Assembly: GCA_019358945.1 (NCBI GenBank)
Contig: JAHHIE010000031.1
Location: 1-64,000, forward strand
Direction: 5' to 3'
DNA: 64,000 nucleotides
From: Stenomitos rutilans HA7619-LM2
Lineage (GTDB): Bacteria > Cyanobacteriota > Cyanobacteriia > Leptolyngbyales > Leptolyngbyaceae
Notes under the pieces: generated by a model
What the model saw: the letters and a program-made list of their open reading frames with translations, nothing else
The model's database searches: none
What the model was told of the DNA's origin: nothing
Shown: one piece after another, positions 8,571 to 17,994 of the stretch
Numbering within the stretch: position 1 is the first letter of the stretch
Layout: each line of letters begins with the position of its first letter
Made by a program: the position numbers and the translations under genes

Positions 8571-10760
8571 TCAGTGAATCAAACTAATCGCGTGGCTTGA
8601 TCGCAACCGATGGTCTGCCCAGGAGCAGATGAGTCCGTAGCGACCGGGGCTAATGACATTACCTGGAGCGAGCGATCGGCTCCAGGTGGTTCCTTGGCGG
8701 CGTAGCTCGAAGAGTAAAACCGCTCCGAGGTAGCGCACACCAGTGGTTTTCTGAAAGAGGCTGATGATGTCAGAGGGATAAACGGGACAGCCAAACGTCC
8801 AGCCGTTGCCGTTGGCTCCACCTGTAAGGGGATTGAGAAAACGGTAGAGGGTTGTCTGCAAGCGGCGTAGAATGGCTTGCTCGGCTTGGGGCGTTTGATA
8901 TTCTGGCTCTAGGCCCACCTCCGCCTGTACGGAAACGCCGACATACTCTGGCTCGCCCAGTTGAATTTGAATGCCGAGTAAGCGCCGATCGTCCAAATAG
9001 GACAGAATCTGGTCATGCAGTGGGGGATGGATGGCGAAGCGATCGGGATGAATCCCTTCGGCGCGATCGATCCCGTCAGTGCTGGCGCGAGGCACGATGA
9101 GGAGATCCACAATGCCCGGTTTGGACTGGCTGCTGGGTGGTGGGCAACAGGCACGCGCAATCGCGTTTCCGGCGGCCTGAAGCGCCAGGGTTTCAAAATC
9201 TTCGGCAGTGACGGCTCGATCGCGAGTCCGCAGCATCCGGGGCACGCGAATCACCGCATCATCCAGCGATTCGGCATCGGCACCTGACCGAGCTGGTACA
9301 TGGTTGGTGACGCGATCGACGTAGGGAATCGCCGTTTTGGGAATCGCCACTGTCCCGCCTTGAACATTACCTTTCTGTCCACCCCCTGTCCGGTAAGCCG
9401 CCATGCGAAGCGTTGCGCCCCGCGCTGGCACGGCTCCATATTGACGTTCTAGCTGCTGCATGATTGCCGTTTGCTCTTGGGTGATCTGCCCTGTACCTCC
9501 CTGCAAGCGCGATCGCACGTAAACCTGCTCTTGCAATTGGGCAGGCTCTCGAATGAGTGGGCCAAACTGCAACTCACCCGTCACGGAATCTAAGGTGTAG
9601 TGACGATCGTGCGACCCCGAATCTGCAAAGTCATTCACCTCCTGCCACACCTCCGGCAAACCACCGGGTGGCGTGACGATCAAATGTTCTCCAGTCCGTC
9701 GAGGCAAAAGGGACGGACTTTGAAACCGAAACGTCTGTCCAGGGGTGCCCTCACTAACGCCCAGCACTTCGTCGTGAATGACCGTACACTGGCTGGCATC
9801 AGTGGTGCCTCCGATTGATCGCACCGAAAAACCGACCAACTGAGGCGATCGACTGTAGCCAGACTGGGCACCTTCGGGAGGGGTGTAGACGCAGCGCAGC
9901 CAACGGCCGCGGTAGGTGGCAAAGTACGTCACTGCCCAGTCTTGAGGCAAATGTAGTACCACATCTGCTTCTTGAATCTGATTTGAGGCGGGTTGTCCCA
10001 GTTCACTAAAGCTAAAGCCGCGTGTGCCATCGTCCGCTTCTTGCAGCAAGATCGACTGCCAGGAGTGCCCATTCCATGCTTGCCACTGCCGGGGTGGACG
10101 ATCGGGATTGATGCCCGTTGAAGTAGCGGGTTCTCCCTGAAGCTTCAACGCCAACACGTTGCCCGCAATTTCGGCAGCGGGATCGAACACTATATAGAAG
10201 CAGTTTCCGGGCTGGGGACGCTCATTAAAAATAAACTGCTCTTGCCCACCCCAGCGATCGTCCGTCTGCGTCCAGAGATTGGTCAGGCGATCGCGCAACA
10301 GAGTTGGGGTTTCTTCGGATAATTCAGCGGTCAAAAAATGAGTGATGCGCGGCTTATCAATGATTAAGGGACGATCGGTACTGAATACGATCGCTTCTTC
10401 CGTATCCGTCCGCAGCGTTGCAACCTCCGTCCCTGCCGCAATTTGGTATGCCGTTGGCAGATCAGAACTGAGATAAAACGTTAACTCCGTATGGGCGGGC
10501 ACCGCTGCCTGTAGCCGAATTCCTAACAGTTCCAGGAATACCACAAAGTTGCGTCGAGGCACCTGGTTAAACCGCATCATCGTTTGATCCGATAACCAGG
10601 CAAACAGTTCCACCAACGTCATTCCTGGATCGCTGGGATTATAGTTCGTCCACTCTGGGCAATAGCGTGGAATGCGTAAAATGCACTCTTCAACCAAATC
10701 CTCAAAGGTGCGATCGTCCAGATCTGACTTGGGCAACTTCGGCAAAAAGTTAAATTCCAT
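8571..10760 (-). CDS. Baseplate J-like assembly protein (eCIS Cis11-type)
   Basis: 729 residues. The N-terminal signature PGMTLVELFAWLSDQTMMRF followed by VPRRNFVVFLELLGIRLQAA is characteristic of putative baseplate assembly (J-like, T4 gp6-type) proteins of contractile injection systems. The C-terminal half has the J-type segment EDFETLALQAAGNAIARACC and a late region with FLNPLTGGANGNGWTFG. This protein forms the inner baseplate ring around the spike. Start ATG at 10760. It is followed downstream on the same strand by the tail-protein-I gene after about 190 bp of repeats. Confidence 0.88.
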   Translation of the reverse strand: MEFNFLPKLPKSDLDDRTFEDLVEECILRIPRYCPEWTNYNPSDPGMTLVELFAWLSDQTMMRFNQVPRRNFVVFLELLGIRLQAAVPAHTELTFYLSSDLPTAYQIAAGTEVATLRTDTEEAIVFSTDRPLIIDKPRITHFLTAELSEETPTLLRDRLTNLWTQTDDRWGGQEQFIFNERPQPGNCFYIVFDPAAEIAGNVLALKLQGEPATSTGINPDRPPRQWQAWNGHSWQSILLQEADDGTRGFSFSELGQPASNQIQEADVVLHLPQDWAVTYFATYRGRWLRCVYTPPEGAQSGYSRSPQLVGFSVRSIGGTTDASQCTVIHDEVLGVSEGTPGQTFRFQSPSLLPRRTGEHLIVTPPGGLPEVWQEVNDFADSGSHDRHYTLDSVTGELQFGPLIREPAQLQEQVYVRSRLQGGTGQITQEQTAIMQQLERQYGAVPARGATLRMAAYRTGGGQKGNVQGGTVAIPKTAIPYVDRVTNHVPARSGADAESLDDAVIRVPRMLRTRDRAVTAEDFETLALQAAGNAIARACCPPPSSQSKPGIVDLLIVPRASTDGIDRAEGIHPDRFAIHPPLHDQILSYLDDRRLLGIQIQLGEPEYVGVSVQAEVGLEPEYQTPQAEQAILRRLQTTLYRFLNPLTGGANGNGWTFGCPVYPSDIISLFQKTTGVRYLGAVLLFELRRQGTTWSRSLAPGNVISPGRYGLICSWADHRLRSSHAISLIH

Positions 10761-10959
10761 GAAAGGGCTGCCAGATGGGGTTAATGAAGCAACGCCTCGT
10801 CAGTGTTCCCTCACCCAAAACCCAACTATCTTTAAACCACAATTATTTTTTAGGTTCATACCGATTAAAAGAATGACGGCTACAGATCAATCGGTGGGTA
10901 GGGGCAAGGTAGTACCTTGCCCCTACAGAATGTGTCGCATTTTCAATTCAAATTGGTAT

Positions 10960-11105
10960 CAGCGGTCAGCGGTCAGCAGTCAGCAGTCAGTCAGGAGTCA
11001 GCTTCATCCTTTAGCCTTCATCCCTCATCCTTTCCCCTTTCCCCTTATCCCTTTTACCTTTTGCCCTATCCCTTTTACCTTTCACTTTCCACCTTCCGCC
11101 CTCTC
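10960..11105. repeat. Tandem heptad repeats GTCAGCA / CCTTTAC types
   Basis: The first part (10965-11001) consists of GGTCAGC/AGTCAGC units and the second (11005-11105) of TCATCCC/CCCTTTT/ACCTTTT units. Together with upstream sequence it fills the 347-bp gap between the J-like gene and the gp25-like gene. The remaining bases (10761-10960) include a GGTAGGGGCAAGGTAGTACC stretch but no gene. Confidence 0.6.
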
Positions 11106-11107
11106 CT

Positions 11108-11509
11108 CTAATTTCCTGGCGACAGATAAAACGGATATACCAGACTCCGCTTCTCGTACTCTGCTTTGGGATGGTATTCCACAATGACATCGACTCGTCC
11201 CCGCACTGGATCAGGCTCTGTGCGAATGTCATCAATGACAATACGTGGCTCCCATTTTTCGATCGCTTCCTGTGTGTACAACCGAATCAACAACAGCGTT
11301 TGAGTATTCATAGGCGCAAACGCTAACTCACCCAGCCGAGAGCCAAAGTCGGGACGGTAGACCCGTTCTCCCAACTGAGTTTGCAGAATTACCCGAATTG
11401 ACTCCGCAATGCTGATATGCGACGGACTGGACTGCACGCCACCCTGCACGCTCACTCGCAGCGGAAACGCCAGACCCTTGCCAAGATGTTCGGGAAGCTC
11501 TGCTGCCAT
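11108..11509 (-). CDS. GPW/gp25-like baseplate protein (eCIS Cis9-type)
   Basis: About 133 residues, the usual size for gp25/lysozyme-fold baseplate wedge proteins. The core shows SIAESIRVILQTQLGERVYR, PDFGSRLGELAFAP and a C-terminal GRVDVIVEYHPK strand. The ERVYRPDFG block is the family hallmark. The ATG at 11509 is preceded by TGGAGGTTGGA, a good ribosome site, and is preferred to an upstream GTG at 11521. It is the first gene of the minus-strand baseplate block (gp25, J-like, tail protein I). Confidence 0.88.
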   Translation of the reverse strand: MAAELPEHLGKGLAFPLRVSVQGGVQSSPSHISIAESIRVILQTQLGERVYRPDFGSRLGELAFAPMNTQTLLLIRLYTQEAIEKWEPRIVIDDIRTEPDPVRGRVDVIVEYHPKAEYEKRSLVYPFYLSPGN

Positions 11510-11771
11510 TCCAACCTCCACTTGTCCTGATGAATCGATGTGTCAACCTATTCAGCCCTGTCGATCGCCGTTTTGCACAGTTTTTTACACTTTGTTTGAT
11601 TTCTGGTGAGGGCAGGAGGTAGGAGAGTTGCTAGTGATGACGTTTCGTTTAGGTTGTTAGAGTGTAATTTTAGATTGATTTTTCAGCGTCCAAATCAACG
11701 TCAACAAACGTATTCAGGGTTTTTGACGTGGTATCATTCCGTTCAATGTAACACTCGCTGGAGAAAAGCTG

Positions 11772-12194
11772 ATGAGCGACATTAATAAAAACAAGCAAAT
11801 CATCCAGAACTTTATCCAAGTGGTTTGGAACGGTCGTAATTTATCAGCATTGAAAGATTTTTGGGCAGAAGATTGTGTAAATCATGCGATGCCAGGAACA
11901 GATAATCGCGGGCTTAAGGCGCTTCGGATTTATCATGATTCATTTTTTGATGACTTTTTCTCCGCTTTCCCCAACATCCAGATTAAGATTGTGCAGCAGG
12001 TTGCGGAAGGCGATCGAATCGCGACCTATATTACCAGCCAAGGCACTCACAGTGGCGTGTTTTACGGTATTCCACCAACAGGTAAACACATTTCAACATC
12101 GGTGATCCGCATTGATCGGGTTCAAGATGGAAAAATTACAGAGCATTGGTCAGTTTCCGACGCAACAGGTCTGATGCAGCAAATTCAATCGTGA
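11772..12194 (+). CDS. SnoaL-like ester cyclase / NTF2-fold protein
   Basis: 140 residues, typical of the SnoaL-like polyketide cyclase family: NFIQVVWNGRNLSALKDFWA, DDFFSAFPNIQIKIVQQVAE, GDRIATYITSQGTHSG, and a closing GKITEHWSVSD. Such proteins bind small hydrophobic ligands in a conical alpha+beta pocket; the substrate here is unknown. GGAGAAA precedes the ATG. It is transcribed opposite to the flanking baseplate and ATPase genes, so it is probably an unrelated passenger in the locus. Confidence 0.85.
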   Translation: MSDINKNKQIIQNFIQVVWNGRNLSALKDFWAEDCVNHAMPGTDNRGLKALRIYHDSFFDDFFSAFPNIQIKIVQQVAEGDRIATYITSQGTHSGVFYGIPPTGKHISTSVIRIDRVQDGKITEHWSVSDATGLMQQIQS

Positions 12195-12341
12195 ATGACC
12201 AACGATTTCAGGACGGGGGGCTGTACCGAACTATCCAATTGGGTTGAGCCTTGTAACTCTTTTTTACAATTCGATCGTTCCTCTTCCACAACCTCTGGGC
12301 ATCCTAGCAACGAAAGCCACTCACACCCATACGGAGAGAGT

Positions 12342-12551
12342 ATGTCCAAACAAGCCGTTGTGAATCTGTTTCGTGCAGCCCAATCCAATCCTCAGCTCAA
12401 AACCCAACTTAATACGGCCTCTGATGTCGAAGCTTTTGTGCAGTTAGCCGCAAAGCAGGGGTTTGAATTCACATCTGATGAATGGCGACAAACCGTTGGT
12501 TTTTCTGTGGAAGAACTAGAGTGTGAACTGTCTGAAATTCCTGGCATTTAA
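12342..12551 (+). CDS. Nif11-domain small protein
   Basis: 69 residues starting MSKQAVVNLFRAAQSNPQLK and containing AFVQLAAKQGFEFTSDEW, the Nif11-like leader pattern. Nif11-like leaders normally carry a double-glycine processing site and a core peptide. Here the protein ends right after ELECELSEIPGI, with no Gly-Gly site or Cys/Ser/Thr-rich core. It may be a stand-alone Nif11 protein or a leader that lost its core. GGAGAGAG precedes the ATG. The frame is open upstream to 12195, but that extension looks non-coding. Confidence 0.8.
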   Translation: MSKQAVVNLFRAAQSNPQLKTQLNTASDVEAFVQLAAKQGFEFTSDEWRQTVGFSVEELECELSEIPGI

Positions 12552-12696
12552 ATCAATTTCATCGTCCGATCGCCTCACTGATGACTGCTGCCCGACCTGT
12601 GTGAGGCGATCGCAACTCTTTTGAAAATCGTCCTTCTGCGCCCTGTCCCCCCGCACGTTCTCAAATCGCTTCAATCAACATTTGTGCAAGGTAATC

Positions 12697-14352
12697 ATGG
12701 CAAAGCAGCAAGTTCAGAAGGTTTCGACCACACAAGCGCCTGTTTCATCCGCTCCTATCCCCTTACTTCAACCTCGCGCCTTTAGCGACAACGAACAGTC
12801 GTCGATCGCCGAGTCACCGCAAGCTGAAATGGAGTCGAAACCAGATGGGGTAATGCTAGGACACTCTTTAGCACGCATTAACACGCGTCCGCTTTCCCAT
12901 CTGCCAATTCAGCCAAAGCTAACGATCGGTCAAGTGGGTGATCCCTATGAACAGGAAGCCGATCGGGTGGCGGCTCAAGTAGTGTCTCAGATTCATGCAC
13001 CCGCATCACCAGCGATCGCCTCACCCAAACAGCAGCCAAATGCCTCCTTGCGACGGAAAGCACTAGGACAACCCATTCAACGCTCCGAAGCCATTGAGGT
13101 AGAGGAAGAAGAATTGCAAATGAAACCAGCGGATACCGTCCAGCGGGAAGCAACGCCAGAAGAAGAAGAATTGCAGATGAAACCAGTTGACTCCATTCAG
13201 CGAGAGACAACGCCAGAAGAAGAAGAACTGCAAATGAAGCCAACGATCCAGCGTCAATCAGATGTCGGTGGTTTACCCGCTTCAAACAACATAGAGTCTG
13301 CGATTAATCAATCACGTGGTGGCGGACAAGCCATGCCGGACACGATTCGTCAACCAATGGAACAAGCCTTTGGCGCAGACTTCAGCAATGTGAGAGTGCA
13401 TACCGATGCTCAATCTGACCAGCTCAGCCGATCAATCAATGCGCAAGCCTTCACCACTAAAAACGATATCTTCTTTAGCGAGGGCAAATACAATCCTGGT
13501 AGCCGCAGTGGTCAAGAATTACTCGCCCATGAACTAACCCATGTGGTGCAGCAAAACGGATCTGGCGTTCAGCGCCGAATTCAACCAGCAGTACACTCAA
13601 CTCCTGCCATTCAAGCTAAACTTTCTCACGTCCAACAAGCGTCATCGAATGTGATCCAGCGAGATGCTTCAACAATGAACATCAAGGGTGTTCTAATTGG
13701 TCAAACAAATTTGTATTCAGGCGCGGGGCAGCAAGTCGGCACGATCAAAAAAGGGACTCAGGTGGTGATCGAAAAAGCAGAGGATGAAGGCTTAATGACA
13801 GAGACAAGCGGAGGTGCTGGCAGCAAACACAAAGAGCTTTGGCAAATCCTTGATGTCATTGATATGGATGGACTCACGCTCAATGGCGGCAGCTTAGACG
13901 ATCTGTGGATTAGTAAGACTCGCGTTACGGAGCAAGCAGCTTCTGGAGGAGACAGCGAAACCGTTACAAAAATCAAAGCGTTTGCGGACACACTAGCAAA
14001 CTATTACGTCATCCACAAAAAGTATAAGCAGTATGCTGAATTCATTGGAAGCAAAACCTGGAACACATTTCATAAAATTTGGGGGTATGTCAATAAAGTG
14101 TTGAGCTGGGTTGGGAAAGTAGATCCCAGTGGGATTACAGCAATTGTTGGCAAAGTGTCTGAAGCGATCCATTTGATCGCTGGTTATATCACAGAGGTAG
14201 TGAGATTGATGGATGAAACACTATTAGAAGAAGTGTCACCACTCATTCCCCCAGGCTTTAGCTTCGGCACTCTTAAAGATGCTTGTGGAGAGTTGAAAAC
14301 AGCAGTAACGACTGCATGGGACGCAGTGGAAGCAGTTGTAGAGGCCGTTTAG
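12697..14352 (+). CDS. DUF4157 (eCIS core) protein, candidate injected cargo
   Basis: About 551 residues. The early part has DPYEQEADRVAAQVVSQIH. Next come three tandem copies of an EEEELQMKP unit separated by [VI]QRE-T/A-TP. The DUF4157 domain follows (about residues 195-290) with the motif ELLAHELTHVVQQNG, an HExxH zinc-protease-type signature. The C-terminal ~220 residues start with an SH3-like stretch (GVLIGQTNLYSGAGQQVGTI) and end in a hydrophobic helical region without known homology to me. DUF4157 marks proteins linked to contractile injection systems, often effectors or cargo-loading proteins. Start chosen at MAKQQ (12697). It lies between the gp25-like and ATPase genes but on the plus strand. 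Confidence 0.8.
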   Translation: MAKQQVQKVSTTQAPVSSAPIPLLQPRAFSDNEQSSIAESPQAEMESKPDGVMLGHSLARINTRPLSHLPIQPKLTIGQVGDPYEQEADRVAAQVVSQIHAPASPAIASPKQQPNASLRRKALGQPIQRSEAIEVEEEELQMKPADTVQREATPEEEELQMKPVDSIQRETTPEEEELQMKPTIQRQSDVGGLPASNNIESAINQSRGGGQAMPDTIRQPMEQAFGADFSNVRVHTDAQSDQLSRSINAQAFTTKNDIFFSEGKYNPGSRSGQELLAHELTHVVQQNGSGVQRRIQPAVHSTPAIQAKLSHVQQASSNVIQRDASTMNIKGVLIGQTNLYSGAGQQVGTIKKGTQVVIEKAEDEGLMTETSGGAGSKHKELWQILDVIDMDGLTLNGGSLDDLWISKTRVTEQAASGGDSETVTKIKAFADTLANYYVIHKKYKQYAEFIGSKTWNTFHKIWGYVNKVLSWVGKVDPSGITAIVGKVSEAIHLIAGYITEVVRLMDETLLEEVSPLIPPGFSFGTLKDACGELKTAVTTAWDAVEAVVEAV

Positions 14353-14428
14353 GCAATTGATTTAGATGGAAGCCCTATCTGCCACTCATAACGATGAGGC
14401 TCAAACATAAGTGTAGTGAATGCTACTG

Positions 14429-16405
14429 CTAGACCCAACCTCTTACCTCAACGTCGGTAAGAGGTTTTTCCATTTTGATGTATTCATTTTGAGCCGCGAT
14501 CAAAATGTGTTTCATTTGCAGAGGTTCATCCGCTTCTGCTGCCAGGAACGCGGCATTGAGAGCAATGCTACGAATGTTGCCACCTGCAATGCTGAGTTTT
14601 GCCAGCTTCCATTCATCCAGCCCAGCCGTTGGAGTTTGTTTGGGGAAGACCCGTCGCCAAATTTCTGCCCGTTGGGTTTGGTCAGGAAAAGGAAAGTTGA
14701 GAACGAAGCGAATCCGGCGAAGAAACGCCTGATCGATCGATCCCTTCAAGTTGGTCGTCAGCACCGACAAACCGCGATAGGATTCCATTCGCTGGAGTAG
14801 ATAGCTCACTTCCATATTGGCGTGACGATCGTGGGAATCTTTCACTTCCGATCGTTTGCCGAACAGTGAATCGGCTTCATCGAAGAGCAGAATCACGCCA
14901 CCTGTTTCCGCCGCATCAAACACGCGACCGAGATTTTTCTCCGTTTCACCAATGTATTTGCTGACAACCGCGCTTAAATCAATGCGGTAGAGATCCAGAT
15001 GTAATTCATTTGCCAGCACTTCGGCGGCCATTGTTTTACCCGTGCCGCTGCCGCCTGCAAAGAGGGCGCTAATGCCTAAACCGCGCTGACTTTTGTTGCC
15101 AAAGCCCCACTCTTGATAGACCTTTAAGCGCTGTCGCAGTTGAAGTGCCATTCGTTGAATTACTTGCAATTCACGATCGGGCAACACCAGATCCTCCCAA
15201 CCCGCGCTGGATTCAATGTGATCCGCTAATTCGTCCAAGCGGGGACGTGCTTGCGTGCGGCAAAGATTCCAAAGGAGGGTTGGCAGCGGCAATTCAGTCT
15301 CATCGGGCTGCTGCACTTTGGCGGCCAAGGTACGAATGGTGGGAGCACTGAGGTTGAAGTAGGAAATTAAATGCGCCATTTGTGCTTCAAACCCGGTTGC
15401 CGCACTTCCTAGTGCCTGCTGCCAGAGTTGCTGCTGCTCCTCGACTGTTGGCGCTTTCACCTCCAAGGTTACGAAGGCACGCGCATTTTGCCGCTGTCGA
15501 TCGCGCCTCAACAGCATCACTGGAGCCGCTAGCGTTTCGAGTAAGTGGGCGATCGCGATCTCCTGCTTTGGATCTTGCACGCTTGTATCTAACCATTCCA
15601 GTATCAGAATTGCCCGGTTAAGCATGTACTCTCGTTCCCACAGGCATTTCACTAGCGTCAGGTTGGTTAAATCAGCAGGCAGTAGCTCGGCTGAGACGCT
15701 GTAGGGTGCAAGATTCAAGTTGACACATACCGTTGCCGCGATCGCCCGTTGATTTGCCAGATCGCTACCGTACAACTGCAAAATTGGCAGGGCTCCGTCT
15801 GCTTGCGAAACCGCCTGCCATGTTTGCATGGCTTGCACCGCCAACTGTTGATGGCTGTCAACCAAACGATCGGGTGATGGAAGTGGGGTGGCAAATCCGG
15901 TCAGGCGATCGTCCAGGTAGCGCTTACCTAACAAGTAGTGGAGAATCTGTTCATCAATCCGAATGGGACTCGTTATGAGAGCGTTGCCCGCACCGAGTTC
16001 AATCAGCCTCTGGTGACGTAAGGGACTATCGGGCGATAGGGCTTGCCAATTGGGGTATGGCAACAGTGCCAGTGCCAAGCTAAAGGTAGCATAGGGGCGC
16101 TGCGGCTCACGCTGAGCGATCGCACACAGTTGGGCGAAGTCTGCTTCTAGCTCAACACCCGCACAGAGCAACAGCACATTCTGCTCAAAGTCTGATAAGT
16201 CAAACGTTTGTCGCAAGTGATCCAGCGCAAAGGCAGAGGTCTTAGAAGGGATGAGTTTTGTCGTCAGACTGTCTACACAATTCAAATTACCCGCTGCATC
16301 CAAACTGTCAGTTGCGTGGATGTGTTGCTTTAAGCGCTGGCGCAGGCGATCGATGTGCCCCAGCAAATATTGTTGGTTTGCCTGATGCCAATCCATGACA
16401 TTCAT
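14429..16405 (-). CDS. AAA+ ATPase of the contractile injection system (Cis15-type)
   Basis: 658 residues. The C-terminal AAA+ module has Walker A GGSGTGKT, Walker B ILLFDEAD, a sensor-1-like VLTTNLKG and an arginine-finger region FLRRIRF. The N-terminal ~400 residues contain a second, degenerate ATPase-like region and winged segments, as in other eCIS ATPases. These enzymes are thought to load cargo or help assemble the particle. The gene lies 3 bp downstream of the 81-residue ORF, which implies co-transcription. An ATG at 16405 is used; MDWHQ 9 bp later is also possible. Confidence 0.9.
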   Translation of the reverse strand: MNVMDWHQANQQYLLGHIDRLRQRLKQHIHATDSLDAAGNLNCVDSLTTKLIPSKTSAFALDHLRQTFDLSDFEQNVLLLCAGVELEADFAQLCAIAQREPQRPYATFSLALALLPYPNWQALSPDSPLRHQRLIELGAGNALITSPIRIDEQILHYLLGKRYLDDRLTGFATPLPSPDRLVDSHQQLAVQAMQTWQAVSQADGALPILQLYGSDLANQRAIAATVCVNLNLAPYSVSAELLPADLTNLTLVKCLWEREYMLNRAILILEWLDTSVQDPKQEIAIAHLLETLAAPVMLLRRDRQRQNARAFVTLEVKAPTVEEQQQLWQQALGSAATGFEAQMAHLISYFNLSAPTIRTLAAKVQQPDETELPLPTLLWNLCRTQARPRLDELADHIESSAGWEDLVLPDRELQVIQRMALQLRQRLKVYQEWGFGNKSQRGLGISALFAGGSGTGKTMAAEVLANELHLDLYRIDLSAVVSKYIGETEKNLGRVFDAAETGGVILLFDEADSLFGKRSEVKDSHDRHANMEVSYLLQRMESYRGLSVLTTNLKGSIDQAFLRRIRFVLNFPFPDQTQRAEIWRRVFPKQTPTAGLDEWKLAKLSIAGGNIRSIALNAAFLAAEADEPLQMKHILIAAQNEYIKMEKPLTDVEVRGWV

Positions 16406-16407
16406 GG

Positions 16408-16653
16408 CTAAGCGCTCCCATCTGCCTGCCCAAGCAAGGTTTGTAAATAGTCCTGGGCCTCTTGAGGCGATAGCAACATAACCTCCTCTTTGCTCAACAG
16501 TTCGTAGCGTCCACCCCGATGACCATGCCCAATCAACAAGCCTTGTTTCACCGCTTGATTGCCCAATTCATGGAGCTGGTTTAGGCTCAAGATTTCAATT
16601 TCTCGATTAATCTGGTCTTCTAAATTGGGCTGTCCCAGGTTGTCTTGATCCAT
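16408..16653 (-). CDS. Small injection-system-associated protein
   Basis: 81 residues, acidic, containing SLNQLHELGNQAVKQGLLIG and GRYELLSKEEVMLL. It is sandwiched between the DUF4255 gene (upstream) and the AAA+ gene (3 bp downstream), as small ORFs often are in eCIS loci. It has no predicted membrane segment or signal peptide. Function unknown. Confidence 0.65.
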   Translation of the reverse strand: MDQDNLGQPNLEDQINREIEILSLNQLHELGNQAVKQGLLIGHGHRGGRYELLSKEEVMLLSPQEAQDYLQTLLGQADGSA

Positions 16654-16725
16654 ATATCACCTCTACTAATGACATGAAATGAGCGTTTGCAAGGGGCCTT
16701 GCTATCGATAGGCAGGTGGCAAACC

Positions 16726-17994
16726 TTACACCAACCGAACTTTAGGTGCAGCAAACCAATCGAATGTTGCGCTGGCAGGATCGGTATCAATCTCTAAAAT
16801 GCTTTCGGCCCCATCAATTTGCAGCCGCAGCAAATAATCGCCTGACTTGACCTTTTCGAGCGGAATTTCGATCGTATCGGTTTCCATCTCACGGGGCGGA
16901 GCAGCAAACTGATAGGCAAGTGCCGTCTCGATCGACCACTCATTCAATATCAAGATCACCCGCTGCTTGATGCTAACTCTGACATCTACACGAACAGTCA
17001 GTATGCCTGTGCAATAGTCATCGCCCGATCGCGATCGGCTCTCAAAGCGCACCTGTTCAATGGTTGGGCGCAACACAAAGGGTGCTAGATTCGACTCAAC
17101 GTTGTTAGTACCTTCCGTCAGCGTGGTGCCTAATGGAATCTGATGGCTCACCTGTATACCTTGCGCACCAGCCCAAAGCATCCCTGGTGGGATATCTGCG
17201 AGAGAAGCAGTGATTTCAGTGCTGCTGCATTGCAATGGTGCAAGTTGAGCCTCCCCAATGCGAATCAGGGTTGAGGCACTTTCTAGATTGCGACCGCGAA
17301 TGATGAGGGTACTGGTTGCCAGAATGGGATCGAGCTTACCTGTTTGAGGTTGTACAGATTCAACCACTGGCTGATGGGGAAACGCCACTACACCGCCGAG
17401 CTTGCGATCGCGCACAGGCAAGGCTTTCGGCAACGCTTCTTCACCCTCGATCGTCACTACTGTCACTTTATAGATCGCTGATAGTAGATAGGGAGCCTGA
17501 AAAAACACTGACCAAACTTTCGATAGATCATCCAGGCTGAGGTCAAGCGGACAAACATTGAGTTGCTGTATTTGTTCTGCTAAATCGGCCTCGGCGAGGA
17601 AGCGAAAACTCGGATCGGCTATGGTTGCTTGCACTACATCTAGAGAAACGGTAGGGCGATCGTTGAAAATTCGCACCACGCTACCCAATAGTCGTTGTGG
17701 CTCTAGCTCCGTTTCATTACCGTAGCAACTCACGATATAGTGCAAATCCAAAGCGGATTGTCGCTTCACAATGTTTGCTTTCACGCGGTGAGTTGCCGTA
17801 TCTATATTGCCAAAGGCATTGTTGCGCTTGACTTGGTATAGAAAGAGATTAATGCCGGTTTCTGGAGTGCCGTTGCCAACTTGCCGGGGTTGTAGCGTGG
17901 TCACTCGCGCTCCATCCACATCTCCCTGAATCGATGCTTGTAGAATGCGTTGCAGCGTTGCTGTAATCGTTGCAATGGCTAAATAGTTACTCAC
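16726..17994 (-). CDS. DUF4255 (Pvc16-type) tail terminator-like protein
   Basis: About 423 residues from a GTG at 17994 (VSNYLAIATITATLQRILQA). The DUF4255 signature continues with GINLFLYQVKRNNAFGN, LDLHYIVSCYG, and LNVCPLDLSLDDLSKVWSVF. Proteins of this family cap the tube and sheath at the distal end of eCIS particles. The C-terminal half carries IPT/TIG-like beta segments (TSTLIIRGRNL). An ATG at 18090 would add 32 residues that look non-homologous. It is the first gene of the minus-strand block, divergent from the sheath gene 700 bp away. Confidence 0.85.
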   Translation of the reverse strand: MSNYLAIATITATLQRILQASIQGDVDGARVTTLQPRQVGNGTPETGINLFLYQVKRNNAFGNIDTATHRVKANIVKRQSALDLHYIVSCYGNETELEPQRLLGSVVRIFNDRPTVSLDVVQATIADPSFRFLAEADLAEQIQQLNVCPLDLSLDDLSKVWSVFFQAPYLLSAIYKVTVVTIEGEEALPKALPVRDRKLGGVVAFPHQPVVESVQPQTGKLDPILATSTLIIRGRNLESASTLIRIGEAQLAPLQCSSTEITASLADIPPGMLWAGAQGIQVSHQIPLGTTLTEGTNNVESNLAPFVLRPTIEQVRFESRSRSGDDYCTGILTVRVDVRVSIKQRVILILNEWSIETALAYQFAAPPREMETDTIEIPLEKVKSGDYLLRLQIDGAESILEIDTDPASATFDWFAAPKVRLV

